In this document: positions 51,080 through 60,301 of the stretch, piece by piece
Position numbering within the stretch: the stretch's first letter is position 1
Layout: each line of letters opens with the position of its first letter
Source: Pseudoxanthomonas sp. Root65
GTDB taxonomy: Bacteria > Pseudomonadota > Gammaproteobacteria > Xanthomonadales > Xanthomonadaceae
Direction: 5' to 3'
NCBI RefSeq assembly: GCF_001427635.1
Contig: NZ_LMHA01000001.1
Coordinates: forward strand, 212,017-276,016
DNA length: 64,000 bases
The notes under the pieces: generated by a model
The model's database searches: none
Told to the model about the DNA's origin: nothing
The model's input: the letters and a program-made list of their open reading frames with translations, nothing else
Made by a program: the position numbers and the translations under genes

Positions 51080-51585
51080 AGCGGCAGGCGGGGATCGTCG
51101 TGCGCCATGACGTCGTCGGTCTGGCGTGTGCGGAAGGCATCGAGCGCGGCACCGATGGCCGGATACTCCGGCGCCAGCAGTGCGGCAGCGAACAGGCCGG
51201 CATTCGCGGCACCCGCGTTGCCGATCGCGAACGTCGCCACCGGGATGCCGGCCGGCATCTGCACGATGGACAGCAGCGAGTCCATGCCGTTGAGCGCCTT
51301 CGACTGCACCGGCACGCCTAGTACCGGCACTACGGTCTTCGCCGCCAGCATGCCGGGCAGGTGCGCCGCGCCGCCGGCGCCGGCGATGATCGCCCGCAGG
51401 CCGCGCGATGCCGCTTCGTCCGCATAGGCGAACAGCACGTCCGGCGTGCGATGCGCCGAGACCACCTTCACCTCGTAGGGAACACCCAGCGCATCCAGTT
51501 TGTGCGCGGCATGCTGCATGGTCTCCCAGTCGGAGCGGGAGCCCATCACGATGCCCACCACGGGGCTGGAAACGCTGGCGGTCAT
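51076..51585 (-). CDS. purE: N5-carboxyaminoimidazole ribonucleotide mutase
   Basis: A 169-residue mutase that turns N5-CAIR into CAIR. Class I PurE motifs are [32 protein letters not shown] and [15 protein letters not shown]. Start at MTASVSSP. First gene of purE-purK and divergent from the Trm112-like gene. Confidence 0.97.
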   Translation of the reverse strand: MTASVSSPVVGIVMGSRSDWETMQHAAHKLDALGVPYEVKVVSAHRTPDVLFAYADEAASRGLRAIIAGAGGAAHLPGMLAAKTVVPVLGVPVQSKALNGMDSLLSIVQMPAGIPVATFAIGNAGAANAGLFAAALLAPEYPAIGAALDAFRTRQTDDVMAHDDPRLPL

Positions 51586-51646
51586 GGCCGTCCTCGGTCG
51601 CAAAGACGTATTCTACCCTCCTGACCGAATCGCTGAACGAGTCCCT

Positions 51647-51916
51647 ATGGACCGCAAATTGCTGGACCTGCTCTGCTGTCCCACCACCCGCCAGCCGCTG
51701 GCCATGCTCGATGCACGCGGATTGGAAGCGCTCAATCGCGCCATCGCCGAGGGCCAGGTCAAACGCGCCGACGACACCGCGCAGACCGAGCCGCTGCGCG
51801 AGGCGCTGGTGACGCACGACCGCAAGACCGTGTACCGCGTCGAGGACGGCATCCCCGTCCTGCTCGCCGAGGAAGCGATCGCCACCGCACAGGCCGGCGA
51901 CTTCCCCTCACGATGA
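51647..51916 (+). CDS. Trm112-family protein
   Basis: An 89-residue small protein of the Trm112/YcaR family (LLDLLCCPTTRQPL at the start, VYRVEDGIPVLLAEEA near the end). Trm112 proteins in eukaryotes and archaea stabilise methyltransferases; the bacterial role is poorly known. Zinc-ligand cysteines of canonical members are absent except for a single CC pair. An inserted charged segment separates the two conserved blocks. It overlaps nadC by 4 nt. Confidence 0.88.
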   Translation: MDRKLLDLLCCPTTRQPLAMLDARGLEALNRAIAEGQVKRADDTAQTEPLREALVTHDRKTVYRVEDGIPVLLAEEAIATAQAGDFPSR

Positions 51917-52779
51917 GCACGCAACTGACGCCGCCGCCCGCCGACGTCATCGCTGCGGACGTCAGTCGCGCGCTGGCCGAGGATGTCGGCGGCGGCGACG
52001 TCACCTCAGCGCTGTTGCCGGACACCGCCGACATCGCCTACCTGCTGTGCAAGGAAGAAGCCGTCATCGCCGGCCGCCCGTGGTTCGATGCCTGCCACCG
52101 CGCGCTCGATCCCGACGTGCGGATCGAATGGCGCGTGCAGGACGGCGACCGCGTCACCGCCGGCACCGTGCTGGCCACGCTGGCCGGGCGCGCGCGTGCG
52201 CTGGTCACCGCCGAACGCGCGTCGCTGAATTTCCTGCAGACCCTGTCCGGCACGGCCACCGTCACCGCCGCGTACGTGGAGGCGGTGCGCGGCACCGGCT
52301 GCACCATCCTGGACACCCGCAAGACCCTGCCCGGCCTGCGGCTGGCGCAGAAATACGCCGTGCGCTGCGGCGGCGGACAGAACCACCGCATCGGTCTGTA
52401 CGACGCGGTGATGCTGAAGGAGAACCACGTCCGTGCCGCCGGCTCGCTGGTGGCGGCCATCCGCGCGGCCCGCAGCGCGCAGCCGTCGCTGCCGCTGATC
52501 GTGGAAGTGGAGACGCTGGCGCAGCTCGACGAAGCCCTGGCAGCGGGGTGCGAGCGCATCCTGATCGACGACTTCGATGCCGAGACCCGGCGCGAGGCGG
52601 TGCGTCGCGCCAGGGCCGCACCGTATGCCGGCCGCATCCCGCTCGAAGTCTCCGGGGGCGTCGACCTGACCACGCTGCGCGGCATCGCGGCCGACGGGGT
52701 CGACTTCGTCTCGATCGGCGGCCTGACCAAGCACGTCCGCGCCATCGACCTGTCGATGAAGCTCGGTCCAGCGCCATGA
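51913..52779 (+). CDS. nadC: Nicotinate-nucleotide diphosphorylase (carboxylating)
   Basis: A 288-residue quinolinate phosphoribosyltransferase of de novo NAD synthesis. It has N-terminal EDVGGGDVTSALLP, the hinge RASLNFLQTLSGTAT, LDTRKTLPGLRLAQKYAVRC with active-site basic residues, GGQNHRIGLYDAVMLKENH, and C-terminal LEVSGGVDLTTLRGIAADGV. It overlaps the gene on either side by 4 nt (ATGA), a three-gene unit. Confidence 0.98.
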   Translation: MSTQLTPPPADVIAADVSRALAEDVGGGDVTSALLPDTADIAYLLCKEEAVIAGRPWFDACHRALDPDVRIEWRVQDGDRVTAGTVLATLAGRARALVTAERASLNFLQTLSGTATVTAAYVEAVRGTGCTILDTRKTLPGLRLAQKYAVRCGGGQNHRIGLYDAVMLKENHVRAAGSLVAAIRAARSAQPSLPLIVEVETLAQLDEALAAGCERILIDDFDAETRREAVRRARAAPYAGRIPLEVSGGVDLTTLRGIAADGVDFVSIGGLTKHVRAIDLSMKLGPAP

Positions 52780-53117
52780 ACCTGTCGCCGCTCAGTGCGC
52801 TGATGTGGCTGATCGCCGGCGGCGCGGCATTCGCGTACTGGAATGCGGCGCGAGCCGCCGCCGAACGCGCGGGCGCGCTGGGGCGTAACGCCTGCAAGGC
52901 CGCCGGCGTCATCTGGCTGGACCAGAGCGTCCATGCCAACGGCCTGCGCCTGGCCCGCGGCGAGGACGGCTGGCTGGGCTTCGAGCGAAGCTTCCGGTTC
53001 GAGTACTCGCACGATGGCATCGATCGCCATGTCGGGCGACTGGTCCTGCGCAAGGGTCAGCTGGTCTCGTTCGTGGGACCGGTGGCGCCGTCGATCACGT
53101 CGATCGAACCGCACTGA
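52776..53117 (+). CDS. DUF3301-family membrane-anchored protein
   Basis: A 113-residue protein with one N-terminal hydrophobic segment (SALMWLIAGGAAFAYW). The DUF3301 pattern follows: AACKAAGVIWLDQSVHANGL-like region, then SFRFEYSHDGIDRHVGRLVL. The family is short, gammaproteobacterial and uncharacterised. It is coupled to nadC by an ATGA overlap. Confidence 0.88.
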   Translation: MNLSPLSALMWLIAGGAAFAYWNAARAAAERAGALGRNACKAAGVIWLDQSVHANGLRLARGEDGWLGFERSFRFEYSHDGIDRHVGRLVLRKGQLVSFVGPVAPSITSIEPH

Positions 53118-53162
53118 TCCGCCGCACCCGCCCGCTGTGGCGGGCCGGACGGGACAACCGGC

Positions 53163-53612
53163 TTACTTCACCACGCGCAGGAACGGAGGACGCTTGCCCG
53201 CGGGTGGCGGCGCATCGTCGTCAGGCGGCGTGTCCTGCGAGGTGGTCACGTCATCGTCGCCACTGGCGTCCGTGTCGTGCGGCACGTCATCCGGCAGGGC
53301 CATGCCCTGACCGGTTTCGCGCGAATAGATCGCCAGCACCGCGCTGATCGGCACGTGCACCGCATGGCTGACGCCGCCGAACCTCGCGGTGAAGCTGACC
53401 GCATCGTTGTCGATCATCAGCCGCACCACGGCGCGCTCGGCGATGTTCAACACCACCTTGCCTTCCTTCACCGCGCTTGCGGGCACCTGCACGCCCGCCA
53501 TCGTCGCGTCCACCAGCAGGTGCGGCGTCATGCCGTTGTCGGCAATCCATTCGTTCAACGCCCGCAGCAGATAGGGGCGATGGCTGGTCATGCGGGAAGA
53601 GGCGTCGGTCAT
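53163..53612 (-). CDS. sspB: ClpXP protease specificity-enhancing factor SspB
   Basis: A 149-residue adaptor that binds ssrA-tagged peptides and delivers them to ClpXP. The peptide-binding domain (residues 8-110) shows RPYLLRALNEWIADNGMTPH and LNIAERAVVRLMIDND. A flexible acidic tail ends in the ClpX-binding RPPFLRVVK. It lies 61 nt after sspA, the usual pair. Confidence 0.97.
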   Translation of the reverse strand: MTDASSRMTSHRPYLLRALNEWIADNGMTPHLLVDATMAGVQVPASAVKEGKVVLNIAERAVVRLMIDNDAVSFTARFGGVSHAVHVPISAVLAIYSRETGQGMALPDDVPHDTDASGDDDVTTSQDTPPDDDAPPPAGKRPPFLRVVK

Positions 53613-53673
53613 GTCACTTCTCGGCGGTCCGGCGCGCAGGAACGCCCGCGCGTCTGGTCCGCAAGTCGGTCGG

Positions 53674-54309
53674 TCAGACCGGGATCTCGCGCAGTTTCTT
53701 CTCGGGATCCGTCAGGCTGCGGAGGAAGCCGGGATGCCGGAAGATGCGGTTGCCATAGTCCTCGATCGCCTTGCCGTCCTTGGGCAGCGGCACGTCCAGC
53801 GACGGCAGGCGCCAGATGATCGGGGCCATCGCACAATCGGCCAGGCTCATCTCGGGATTGAGGAAGAACTTGCTCGCCTTGAACAGCGGCACCGAGGCGG
53901 TCAGCAGTTCCTTCAGGCGCTTGCGGCCCGCTTCGGCCTGCTGCTTGTTGCCCAGCTGGATGGCCTGCACCTGCGGCACCCAGTCGTGTTCGATGCGCAG
54001 CATGGCCAGGCGCAGGCGCGCGCGGGACAGCGGATCGACCGGCATCAGCGGCGGATGCGGATAACGCTCGTCGAGGTATTCGCTCACCACCGAGGCGGCG
54101 TACAGCACCAGATCGCGTTCCACCAGCGTGGGCACGGAGTGGTAGGGATTCAGATCGATGAGGTCTTCGGGCGGATTCTGCGGATCCACCGGCACCAGGT
54201 CGTAGCTCACGCCCTTGGCGGCGAGCACCAGCCGCACGCGGTGGCAGAGCACGTCATCGGTGGAGGAAAACAACGTCAGTGTATTGCGCATACGTGGGCT
54301 CGCAGCCAT
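53674..54309 (-). CDS. sspA: Stringent starvation protein A
   Basis: A 211-residue glutathione-transferase-fold protein that binds RNA polymerase and adjusts transcription in stationary phase and stress. It has a thioredoxin-like N-domain (TLFSSTDDVLCHRVRLVLAA) and NPYHSVPTLVERDLVLYAAS. The all-helical C-domain shows DCAMAPIIWRLPSLDVPLP. GGAG 8 nt upstream supports the start at 54309. It follows petABC, separated by a terminator. Confidence 0.97.
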   Translation of the reverse strand: MAASPRMRNTLTLFSSTDDVLCHRVRLVLAAKGVSYDLVPVDPQNPPEDLIDLNPYHSVPTLVERDLVLYAASVVSEYLDERYPHPPLMPVDPLSRARLRLAMLRIEHDWVPQVQAIQLGNKQQAEAGRKRLKELLTASVPLFKASKFFLNPEMSLADCAMAPIIWRLPSLDVPLPKDGKAIEDYGNRIFRHPGFLRSLTDPEKKLREIPV

Positions 54310-54406
54310 TCACGGCTCTCCGACGACCGGAATCCGCCGATCGCACCGACGCCGCCAGCCCCTTGCTGACGGTCGCCACGGTCCCTGAGTGTGCAATCCG
54401 CGCCGG

Positions 54407-54432
54407 AAAAAGCCAAGCAACCCCAGCCTGGC
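54407..54432 (-). terminator. Terminator of the petABC operon
   Basis: Minus-strand stem GCCAGGC/GCTTGGC (one G-U) with 7-nt loop, then TTTTT. It lies 60 nt after petC. Confidence 0.75.
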
Positions 54433-54442
54433 ACTTCCCGTG

Positions 54443-54470
54443 CCGGTGCAGGCGTCACCGCCTGCACCGG
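54443..54470. other. Perfect hairpin after petC
   Basis: A 12-bp perfect stem CCGGTGCAGGCG/CGCCTGCACCGG with a 4-nt loop, directly upstream of the petABC terminator. It has no T-run of its own; it may protect the message 3' end. Confidence 0.6.
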
Positions 54471-54491
54471 AGCGCGGGTGCGCGACATCGC

Positions 54492-55238
54492 TTAGTGGAC
54501 GTCCTTCCAGTACTCCTGCTTCAGCAGGTAGGCCAGGAACGTCAGCGCCGACAGGAACAGGATCACCCACACGCCGATGCTCTGGCGCTTCAGGGCCGCC
54601 GGCTCGCCGACATACTCCAGGAAGTTGGTGATGTCGCGCGCCGTCTGGTCGAACTCGCGCGCATCCTGGCGCCCGGCCTGGGTCACCTTGAGGCTTTCCA
54701 CGTGCCGCTCGCCGGTGGCCGGGTCGGGCTGGCCGAACTCGGCGTGCTGCAGGCCCTGAAGCTCCCACAGCGGATTGGGCATGGACGCGTTGGGGAACAG
54801 CTTGTTGTTCCAGCCCAGCGGACGCGACTCGTCCAGGTAGAACGACTTGAGGTAGGTGTAGATCCAGTCGCTGCCACGCACGCGCGAGATGACGCTCAGG
54901 TCCGGCGGCATCTTGCCGAACCACTTGGTGGCCGGGTCGTGCGGCATCGATACCTGGATCTGCTCGCCGAACTTGGCGCCGGTGAAGTTGAGGTTGTTCA
55001 TCACCTCGTCTTCGGTCAGGCCCAGGTCCTCGGCCATGCGCGAATAGCGCATGTACTTCAGCGAGTGGCAGCCGGCGCAGTAGTTCATGTACAGCTGGGC
55101 ACCACGCTGCAGCGACGCGCGGTCGCCCAGGTCGTTGCCGGCCTGCAGCTTCTCGCCGCCGCCGGCGGCGAACACGGAGAACGAAATCAGCAACCCGCTG
55201 GCGAAGACAGCTAGGCGAGAGGCGAAAGTCTTAGTCAT
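54492..55238 (-). CDS. petC: Cytochrome c1 of the bc1 complex
   Basis: A 248-residue haem protein that passes electrons from the Rieske centre to soluble or membrane cytochrome c. It has a signal peptide, the haem motif CAGCHSLKYMRYS (CxxCH), a periplasmic domain with a methionine-ligand region, and a C-terminal membrane anchor (VILFLSALTFLAYLLKQEYW). Its start overlaps petB by 8 nt; third gene of the operon. Confidence 0.97.
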   Translation of the reverse strand: MTKTFASRLAVFASGLLISFSVFAAGGGEKLQAGNDLGDRASLQRGAQLYMNYCAGCHSLKYMRYSRMAEDLGLTEDEVMNNLNFTGAKFGEQIQVSMPHDPATKWFGKMPPDLSVISRVRGSDWIYTYLKSFYLDESRPLGWNNKLFPNASMPNPLWELQGLQHAEFGQPDPATGERHVESLKVTQAGRQDAREFDQTARDITNFLEYVGEPAALKRQSIGVWVILFLSALTFLAYLLKQEYWKDVH

Positions 55239-56490
55239 GCGTCGTCACCCGGTCGGGCACTGGCTTGGTCTTGTCGATCCTGGTCCAGATCGGCATGGTC
55301 AGGAAGAACAGGAAGTAGAAGGCGGTCAGGAAGCGGCCGATGATCGTCTCCACCGGATCCGTACCCGGGCCGGCGCCGATCTTGCCCAGCCAGATGAAGC
55401 AGATGGCGAACACGCCCAGCAGCAGCTTGGACAGCAGGCCGCGGTAGCGGTAGGACTTGACCTTGGCACGGTCCAGCCACGGCACCAGGAACAGGATCGC
55501 GATGGCGCCGAACATCACCAGCACGCCGGACAGCTTGTGCGGCACCACGCGCAACATCGCGTAGTAGGGCGTGTAGTACCACACCGGCTTGATGTGCTCC
55601 GGAGTGACCAGGCGGTTGGCTTCGGTGAAGTTGTCGTGCTCCAGGAACCAGCCGCCCATGGCGGGGGCGAAGAACACGATGAAGGCCGCGAAGATCAGGA
55701 AGCCACCGACGTAGAAGCCATCCTTGACCGTGTAGTACGGGTGGAACGGCACGCCGTCGGCCGGCGCCGTCGGCGACCAGCGGTTGCCCTTCGGTCCCTT
55801 CTTGATCTCCACGCCATCCGGATTGTTCGAGCCGACTTCATGCAGCGCGAAGATGTGCAGCACCACCAGCAGCAGCAGCACCAGCGGCAGCGCGATGACG
55901 TGCAGCGCGAAGAAGCGGTTGAGGGTGGCGTCGCTGGGCAGGTAGTCGCCCATGATCCACTCGGTCAGGCCGTTGCCGATCACCGGGATGGCGCCGAACA
56001 GCGAGATGATGACCTTCGCGCCCCAGAACGACATCTGGCCCCACGGCAGCACGTAGCCCAAGAAGGCTTCGGCCATCAGTACCAGGTAGATCAGCATGCC
56101 GAGGATCCACACCAGCTCGCGCGGCTTCTGGTACGAGCCGTACATCAGGCCGCGGAACATGTGGATGTAGACGACGATGAAGAACAGCGAGGCGCCGGTG
56201 CTGTGCATGTAGCGGATCAGCCAGCCCCACTCCACGTCGCGCATGATGTATTCGACCGAGGCGAAGGCTTCCGCCGCGCTTGGCTTGAAGTGCATCGTCA
56301 GGAAGATGCCGGTCAGGATCTGGTTGACCAGCACCACGATCGACAGCACGCCGAAGATGTACCAGATGTTGAAGTTCTTGGGCGCGTAATACTCGCTCAT
56401 GTGCTTGCGGTACACGGGCATGAAGCCCGGCGCGCGCGCGTTGAACCAGTCCACGACGCCATCGGCGGTACGGGTGATGATGTTCGCCAT
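55231..56490 (-). CDS. petB: Cytochrome b of the bc1 complex
   Basis: A 419-residue integral membrane subunit with eight or more helices that carries haems bL and bH and the two quinone sites. Haem-ligand histidines are in HSTGASLFFIVVYIHMF and in the helix with HVIALP and LHIFALHE. The Qo motif reads PVWY rather than the textbook PEWY, a variant I recall from beta/gamma-proteobacterial bc1 complexes and so probably a lineage trait. It lies 3 nt after petA. Confidence 0.97.
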   Translation of the reverse strand: MANIITRTADGVVDWFNARAPGFMPVYRKHMSEYYAPKNFNIWYIFGVLSIVVLVNQILTGIFLTMHFKPSAAEAFASVEYIMRDVEWGWLIRYMHSTGASLFFIVVYIHMFRGLMYGSYQKPRELVWILGMLIYLVLMAEAFLGYVLPWGQMSFWGAKVIISLFGAIPVIGNGLTEWIMGDYLPSDATLNRFFALHVIALPLVLLLLVVLHIFALHEVGSNNPDGVEIKKGPKGNRWSPTAPADGVPFHPYYTVKDGFYVGGFLIFAAFIVFFAPAMGGWFLEHDNFTEANRLVTPEHIKPVWYYTPYYAMLRVVPHKLSGVLVMFGAIAILFLVPWLDRAKVKSYRYRGLLSKLLLGVFAICFIWLGKIGAGPGTDPVETIIGRFLTAFYFLFFLTMPIWTRIDKTKPVPDRVTTHD

Positions 56491-56493
56491 GGC

Positions 56494-57105
56494 TTATGCG
56501 CCCCCCTGCGGGTCGAGGCCGACGATGATGGTCGTGTCGTTCTCGTAGTAATGCGGCGGGACCACCAGGTTGGTGGGTGCGGGCACGCCCTGGTAGACGC
56601 GGCCGGCCATGTCGAAACGCGACTTGTGGCAGGGGCAGAAGTAGCCGCCCTTCCAGTCCGGGTCGTACGGCTCCGGCTTGATCTCGGCGGCCATTTCCGG
56701 CGAGCAGCCCAGGTGGGTGCACAGCCCGACCAGCACGGAGATCTCCGGCTTCAGCGAGCGCGCTTCACCGGTGATGTACGACGGCTGCTGGTCCTTGTTG
56801 GCCGACTGCGGGTCGCGCAGGTTGCCGTCCAGGGTGGGCAGTGCGTCCAGGATCGCCTTGGAGCGCTTGACGATCCAGATCGGCTGGCCGCGCCATTCCA
56901 GGATCAGGCGCTGGCCTTCCTGCAGGCCGGTCAGGTCGGCGGTCACCGGGGCACCGGCCAGCTTGGCGCGGGCGCTCGGATTCCACGACTTGATAAAAGG
57001 TACTGCTGCAATACCGGCACCCACTGCACCCACCACCGCGGTGGTCGCAGTCAGGAACCGGCGTCGGCCCGTATTCACAGGCCCATTGACCCCATCGATG
57101 GCCAT
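56494..57105 (-). CDS. petA: Rieske iron-sulfur subunit of the bc1 complex
   Basis: A 203-residue [2Fe-2S] protein. The N-terminal Tat-like/anchor segment contains RRRFLTATTAVVGAVGAGIA. Cluster motifs are CTHLGCSPEM and CPCHKSRFDMAGRV. It moves electrons from quinol at cytochrome b to cytochrome c1 in the periplasm. GGAG 6 nt before the ATG supports the start. First gene of petABC. Confidence 0.98.
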   Translation of the reverse strand: MAIDGVNGPVNTGRRRFLTATTAVVGAVGAGIAAVPFIKSWNPSARAKLAGAPVTADLTGLQEGQRLILEWRGQPIWIVKRSKAILDALPTLDGNLRDPQSANKDQQPSYITGEARSLKPEISVLVGLCTHLGCSPEMAAEIKPEPYDPDWKGGYFCPCHKSRFDMAGRVYQGVPAPTNLVVPPHYYENDTTIIVGLDPQGGA

Positions 57106-57148
57106 CCGGCACTCCGCAAAACAATCAGGTAGCTAAAAAGGCTGCCAA

Positions 57149-57176
57149 GGCCGCACCCCAGATACCGGTGCGGGCC
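57149..57176 (-). terminator. Possible terminator of the transglycosylase gene
   Basis: Minus-strand stem GGCC(C)GCACC / GGTGCGGCC with one bulge, with a TTTTT run about 9 nt further. The gap weakens the call. It lies about 100 nt after the transglycosylase stop and just before petA. Confidence 0.35.
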
Positions 57177-57271
57177 GCAAAAGACGGCAAAGTGTAACGG
57201 ATGGCTTAATGGGCCGACAACGGCTGCCGTGGAATCAAAGGCTTGCGTGCGCCCAAGGCGCCCGCCGCGAC

Positions 57272-58168
57272 TCAGCGCGCGGCGACGGCCTGGCGGTAGC
57301 GGTCGGCCAGCACGGCCACGCGCTGCACGTAGCGTTGGGTTTCCTTGTACGGCGGCACGCCACCGTGGCGGTCCACCGCGCCCTCACCGGCGTTGTAGCC
57401 GGCGGCGGCCAGCGTCAGGTTGCCGTTGAAGCGCTTCAGCAGCCAGGACAGGTACTGCGCGCCGCCGCGGATGTTCTGGCCGGCGTTGTAGGAATCGGTC
57501 ACGCCGAACCGGCGCGCCGTGGCCGGCATCAGCTGCATCAGGCCCTGCGCGCCGGCATGCGACAGCGCCATCGGGTTGTACGAGGACTCGGCGTGCATGA
57601 TCGCGCGCAGCACGGCCTCTTCCACGCCGAACTCGCGCGAGGCCGCGGCGATCTCGGCCTGGTAGGCGGAGGTATTCAGCCGCAGCCGGCCGAAATCGAC
57701 GCCCGGGTTGCCGCAGGCGAAGCAGGTTTCGATGTAGCTGTACTTGATGGTGCGCAGGCTGGCCACCTGGGTGCCGCCCTGCGGACGCGCGCTGGTGTAG
57801 TGGCGCACGCCATCCTTGATATAGGAATAGACCTGCCCGCTGACCACGCGGCGCGGACCGGTCGCGGCGGGTACCGGCGCCGTGACGGCGGCCGGGACGA
57901 TGGCACTGGCCGAATCGGACAGCGCCGGGGCATTGGCGGCCCCGATGGCCGGGGTGGTTTCGACAGGACGGGAGACCGAGGCGACCTGGGTCGGGCGGCT
58001 GCGGTCGGGCGTGTAGCGGCTCACGACTTCGCAGCGGGAACCGCTGACACGCTTGCTGACGTACGCCGGCACACCGTCGGCGCCGGTGCACTTGTACAGC
58101 GTGCCCGCGCTGGCCGGCAGTGCGGTCAACGCGGCCAGCATGGCCAGAAGCGTCAGAGTCCCCCTCAT
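57272..58168 (-). CDS. Lytic transglycosylase (SLT domain), exported
   Basis: A 298-residue exported muramidase-like enzyme. A signal peptide (LLAMLAALTALPASA) is followed by a small N-terminal DUF4124-like region (GTLYKCTGADGVPAYVS) and a Pro/Ala-rich linker. The goose-lysozyme/SLT domain (about 185-290) has the catalytic Glu in AIMHAESSYNPMALS and AGAQGLMQLMPATARRFGV. It cleaves peptidoglycan with 1,6-anhydro product formation. It lies upstream of petA on the same strand, but likely as a separate unit. Confidence 0.94.
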   Translation of the reverse strand: MRGTLTLLAMLAALTALPASAGTLYKCTGADGVPAYVSKRVSGSRCEVVSRYTPDRSRPTQVASVSRPVETTPAIGAANAPALSDSASAIVPAAVTAPVPAATGPRRVVSGQVYSYIKDGVRHYTSARPQGGTQVASLRTIKYSYIETCFACGNPGVDFGRLRLNTSAYQAEIAAASREFGVEEAVLRAIMHAESSYNPMALSHAGAQGLMQLMPATARRFGVTDSYNAGQNIRGGAQYLSWLLKRFNGNLTLAAAGYNAGEGAVDRHGGVPPYKETQRYVQRVAVLADRYRQAVAAR

Positions 58169-58386
58169 GCCGCGCAGTGTCCGGGATTCCCGGGTGATTG
58201 CCAAGTCCTTGTCCAACAAAGGTTTCCTCCAATCTGTGCCGCCGGTCGGAGTTCGACGCATCGGCGGCACGGCAGCCCTGTCCGGGCCCGATATCCCCTA
58301 TCAACGCCATCCGACCCGGCTACCGGCCGCGGGGACAGCGCGTAGACTACGCAGCCCTGCCCGCCCACCCGACTGGATTAAGCGCC

Positions 58387-59823
58387 ATGACCGGGACGCA
58401 AGCCCCCGAACTGCCGACCACGGCCGGCCCTGCCGTGACCGACCCCGCCCTCGTTCCCCTGCCCATCGGACGCCCGCGTGCGCCCGAGCAGGTGCGCGGA
58501 AAGCTCTACATCAAGACCCACGGGTGCCAGATGAACGAGTACGACTCGGCCAAGATGGCCGACGTGCTCGCCGCCTCGGACGGGCTGGAACTGACCGACA
58601 ACCCTGAAGAAGCCGACGTGGTACTGGTCAACACCTGTTCCATCCGCGAGAAGGCGCAGGAGAAGGTGTTCAGCCAGCTCGGCCGGTGGAAGGCGCTGAA
58701 GGCCGGCGGCCGCGACGTCATCATCGGTGTGGGCGGTTGCGTGGCGTCGCAGGAAGGCGAGGCCATCGTTAAGCGCGCGCCTTACGTGGACCTGGTGTTC
58801 GGTCCGCAGACCCTGCACCGCCTGCCGGAACTGATCCGCGCCCGCCGCGAGCAGAACAAGCCGCAGGTCGACATCAGCTTCCCCGAGATCGAGAAGTTCG
58901 ACCGCCTGCCCGAGCCGCGCGCCGAGGGCCCGTCGGCGTTCGTGTCGATCATGGAAGGCTGTTCCAAGTACTGCTCGTTCTGCGTGGTGCCCTACACCCG
59001 CGGCACCGAAGTCAGCCGTCCGTTCGAGGACGTGCTGGTGGAAGTGGCGCAGCTGGCCGCGCAGGGCGTGCGCGAGATCAACCTGCTCGGCCAGAACGTC
59101 AATGCCTATCGCGGCCTTTATGGCGAAGGCGAGATCGCGGACCTCGGCCTGCTGATCCGCACCATCGCCGAGATCGACGGCATCGGCCGCATCCGCTTCA
59201 CCACCTCGCATCCGCTGGAGTTCAGCGACTCGCTGGTAGATGCCTACCGCGACGTGCCGCAGCTGGCCAACTTCCTGCACCTGCCCGTGCAGGCGGGCAG
59301 CGACCGCGTACTGTCGGCGATGAAGCGCGGCTACACCGCGCTGGAGTTCAAGCAGAAGATCCGCAAGCTGCGCGCGGTACGCCCGGACATCTCGATCAGC
59401 TCGGACTTCATCGTCGGCTTCCCCGGCGAGACCGACGCCGACTTCGAGAAGACCATGAAGCTGATCGAGGACGTCGGCTTCGACCAGAGCTTCAGCTTCA
59501 TCTATTCGCGCCGGCCCGGCACGCCGGCCGCCGACCTGGAAGACGACATCTCCGACGCGGTGAAGCACGCGCGCCTGGAACGCCTGCAGCAGCATATCAA
59601 CGCGTATGCCGCCGGCATCTCGCAGCGCATGGTTGGCACGGTGCAGTCGGTGCTGGTGGAAGGGCCGTCGAAGAAAAACCCGAACGAGCTGACCGGCAAG
59701 ACCGAGAACATGCGCTCGGTGAACTTCCCCGCGCCGCCGCGGCTGGTCGGCCAGTTCGTCGACGTGCTGATCACCGAGGCGCTGTCCAACTCGCTGCGCG
59801 GGCGCATCGTCGGCACCGACTGA
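58387..59823 (+). CDS. miaB: tRNA-2-methylthio-N6-dimethylallyladenosine synthase MiaB
   Basis: A 478-residue radical-SAM methylthiotransferase that thiolates and methylates i6A37 of tRNAs reading UNN codons. N-terminal cluster cysteines are in [20 protein letters not shown] and [11 protein letters not shown]. The radical-SAM cluster is [15 protein letters not shown] (CxxxCxxC) and a C-terminal TRAM domain binds RNA. Start at MTGTQAPE; the frame is open upstream without similarity. It is divergent from the transglycosylase and convergent with the NTF2-like gene. Confidence 0.97.
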   Translation: MTGTQAPELPTTAGPAVTDPALVPLPIGRPRAPEQVRGKLYIKTHGCQMNEYDSAKMADVLAASDGLELTDNPEEADVVLVNTCSIREKAQEKVFSQLGRWKALKAGGRDVIIGVGGCVASQEGEAIVKRAPYVDLVFGPQTLHRLPELIRARREQNKPQVDISFPEIEKFDRLPEPRAEGPSAFVSIMEGCSKYCSFCVVPYTRGTEVSRPFEDVLVEVAQLAAQGVREINLLGQNVNAYRGLYGEGEIADLGLLIRTIAEIDGIGRIRFTTSHPLEFSDSLVDAYRDVPQLANFLHLPVQAGSDRVLSAMKRGYTALEFKQKIRKLRAVRPDISISSDFIVGFPGETDADFEKTMKLIEDVGFDQSFSFIYSRRPGTPAADLEDDISDAVKHARLERLQQHINAYAAGISQRMVGTVQSVLVEGPSKKNPNELTGKTENMRSVNFPAPPRLVGQFVDVLITEALSNSLRGRIVGTD

Positions 59824-59834
59824 GCCGAGCAACG

Positions 59835-60266
59835 CTAGCCGACGGCAGGCAAGGGTACGCCGTCGCGCTCGTTGTCCCAGATCATGTGGATGATCTTCCA
59901 GCCATCCTCGCCCTTGTAGAGCTGGATGCTGTTGATGCCGCGCCGCTCCGGCACGGCGTCTTCGGGCGCGTGGCGCGCTTCGTACGCGCTCCACACGTGG
60001 GCGATGTTGCCGAATACGCGCACTTCGCGCCCGGTCTCGACCTCGAAAAAATCCATCTGCGCCAGCAGTGCGTCGGCGTTTGCGCGATATTCCGCCAGCG
60101 AGAACGACTGCCGCCACGGCGTTCCCTGCGCATCCACGCCGGTGCGCATCTGCCGGCAGTCGGGATGGAAGACCGCCGCCTGCGTCGACCAGTCACGGGG
60201 ACCGGCGGGTCCCGAGATCATGGCGTACATGGCGTCCACCACCGCACCAATCGAGGCTTCGTCCAT
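59835..60266 (-). CDS. NTF2-like (SnoaL-type) protein
   Basis: A 143-residue soluble protein with the cone-shaped NTF2 fold pattern: helix 1 (VVDAMYAMISG), FHPDCRQM, then beta strands EVRVFGNIAHVWSAYEAR and SIQLYKGEDGWKIIHMIWD. Members act as small hydrolases, isomerases or binding domains, and no catalytic residues are certain here. It lies 35 nt after the ABC permease and could be the last gene of that operon. Confidence 0.85.
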   Translation of the reverse strand: MDEASIGAVVDAMYAMISGPAGPRDWSTQAAVFHPDCRQMRTGVDAQGTPWRQSFSLAEYRANADALLAQMDFFEVETGREVRVFGNIAHVWSAYEARHAPEDAVPERRGINSIQLYKGEDGWKIIHMIWDNERDGVPLPAVG

Positions 60267-60301
60267 TGCGGCACTCCAGGGTCGGATGAAGCGCCAGCCT
60301 A

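Noticed and set aside
56494..57105. Loss of function in cytochrome b because of PVWY at the Qo site
   Set aside because: The variant is recalled from other beta/gamma-proteobacterial bc1 complexes, so it is probably a normal lineage trait.
55087..57132. A 681-codon open frame antisense to petABC
   Set aside because: Overlaps three certain bc1 genes and has a His/Asp/Gln-rich shadow composition.
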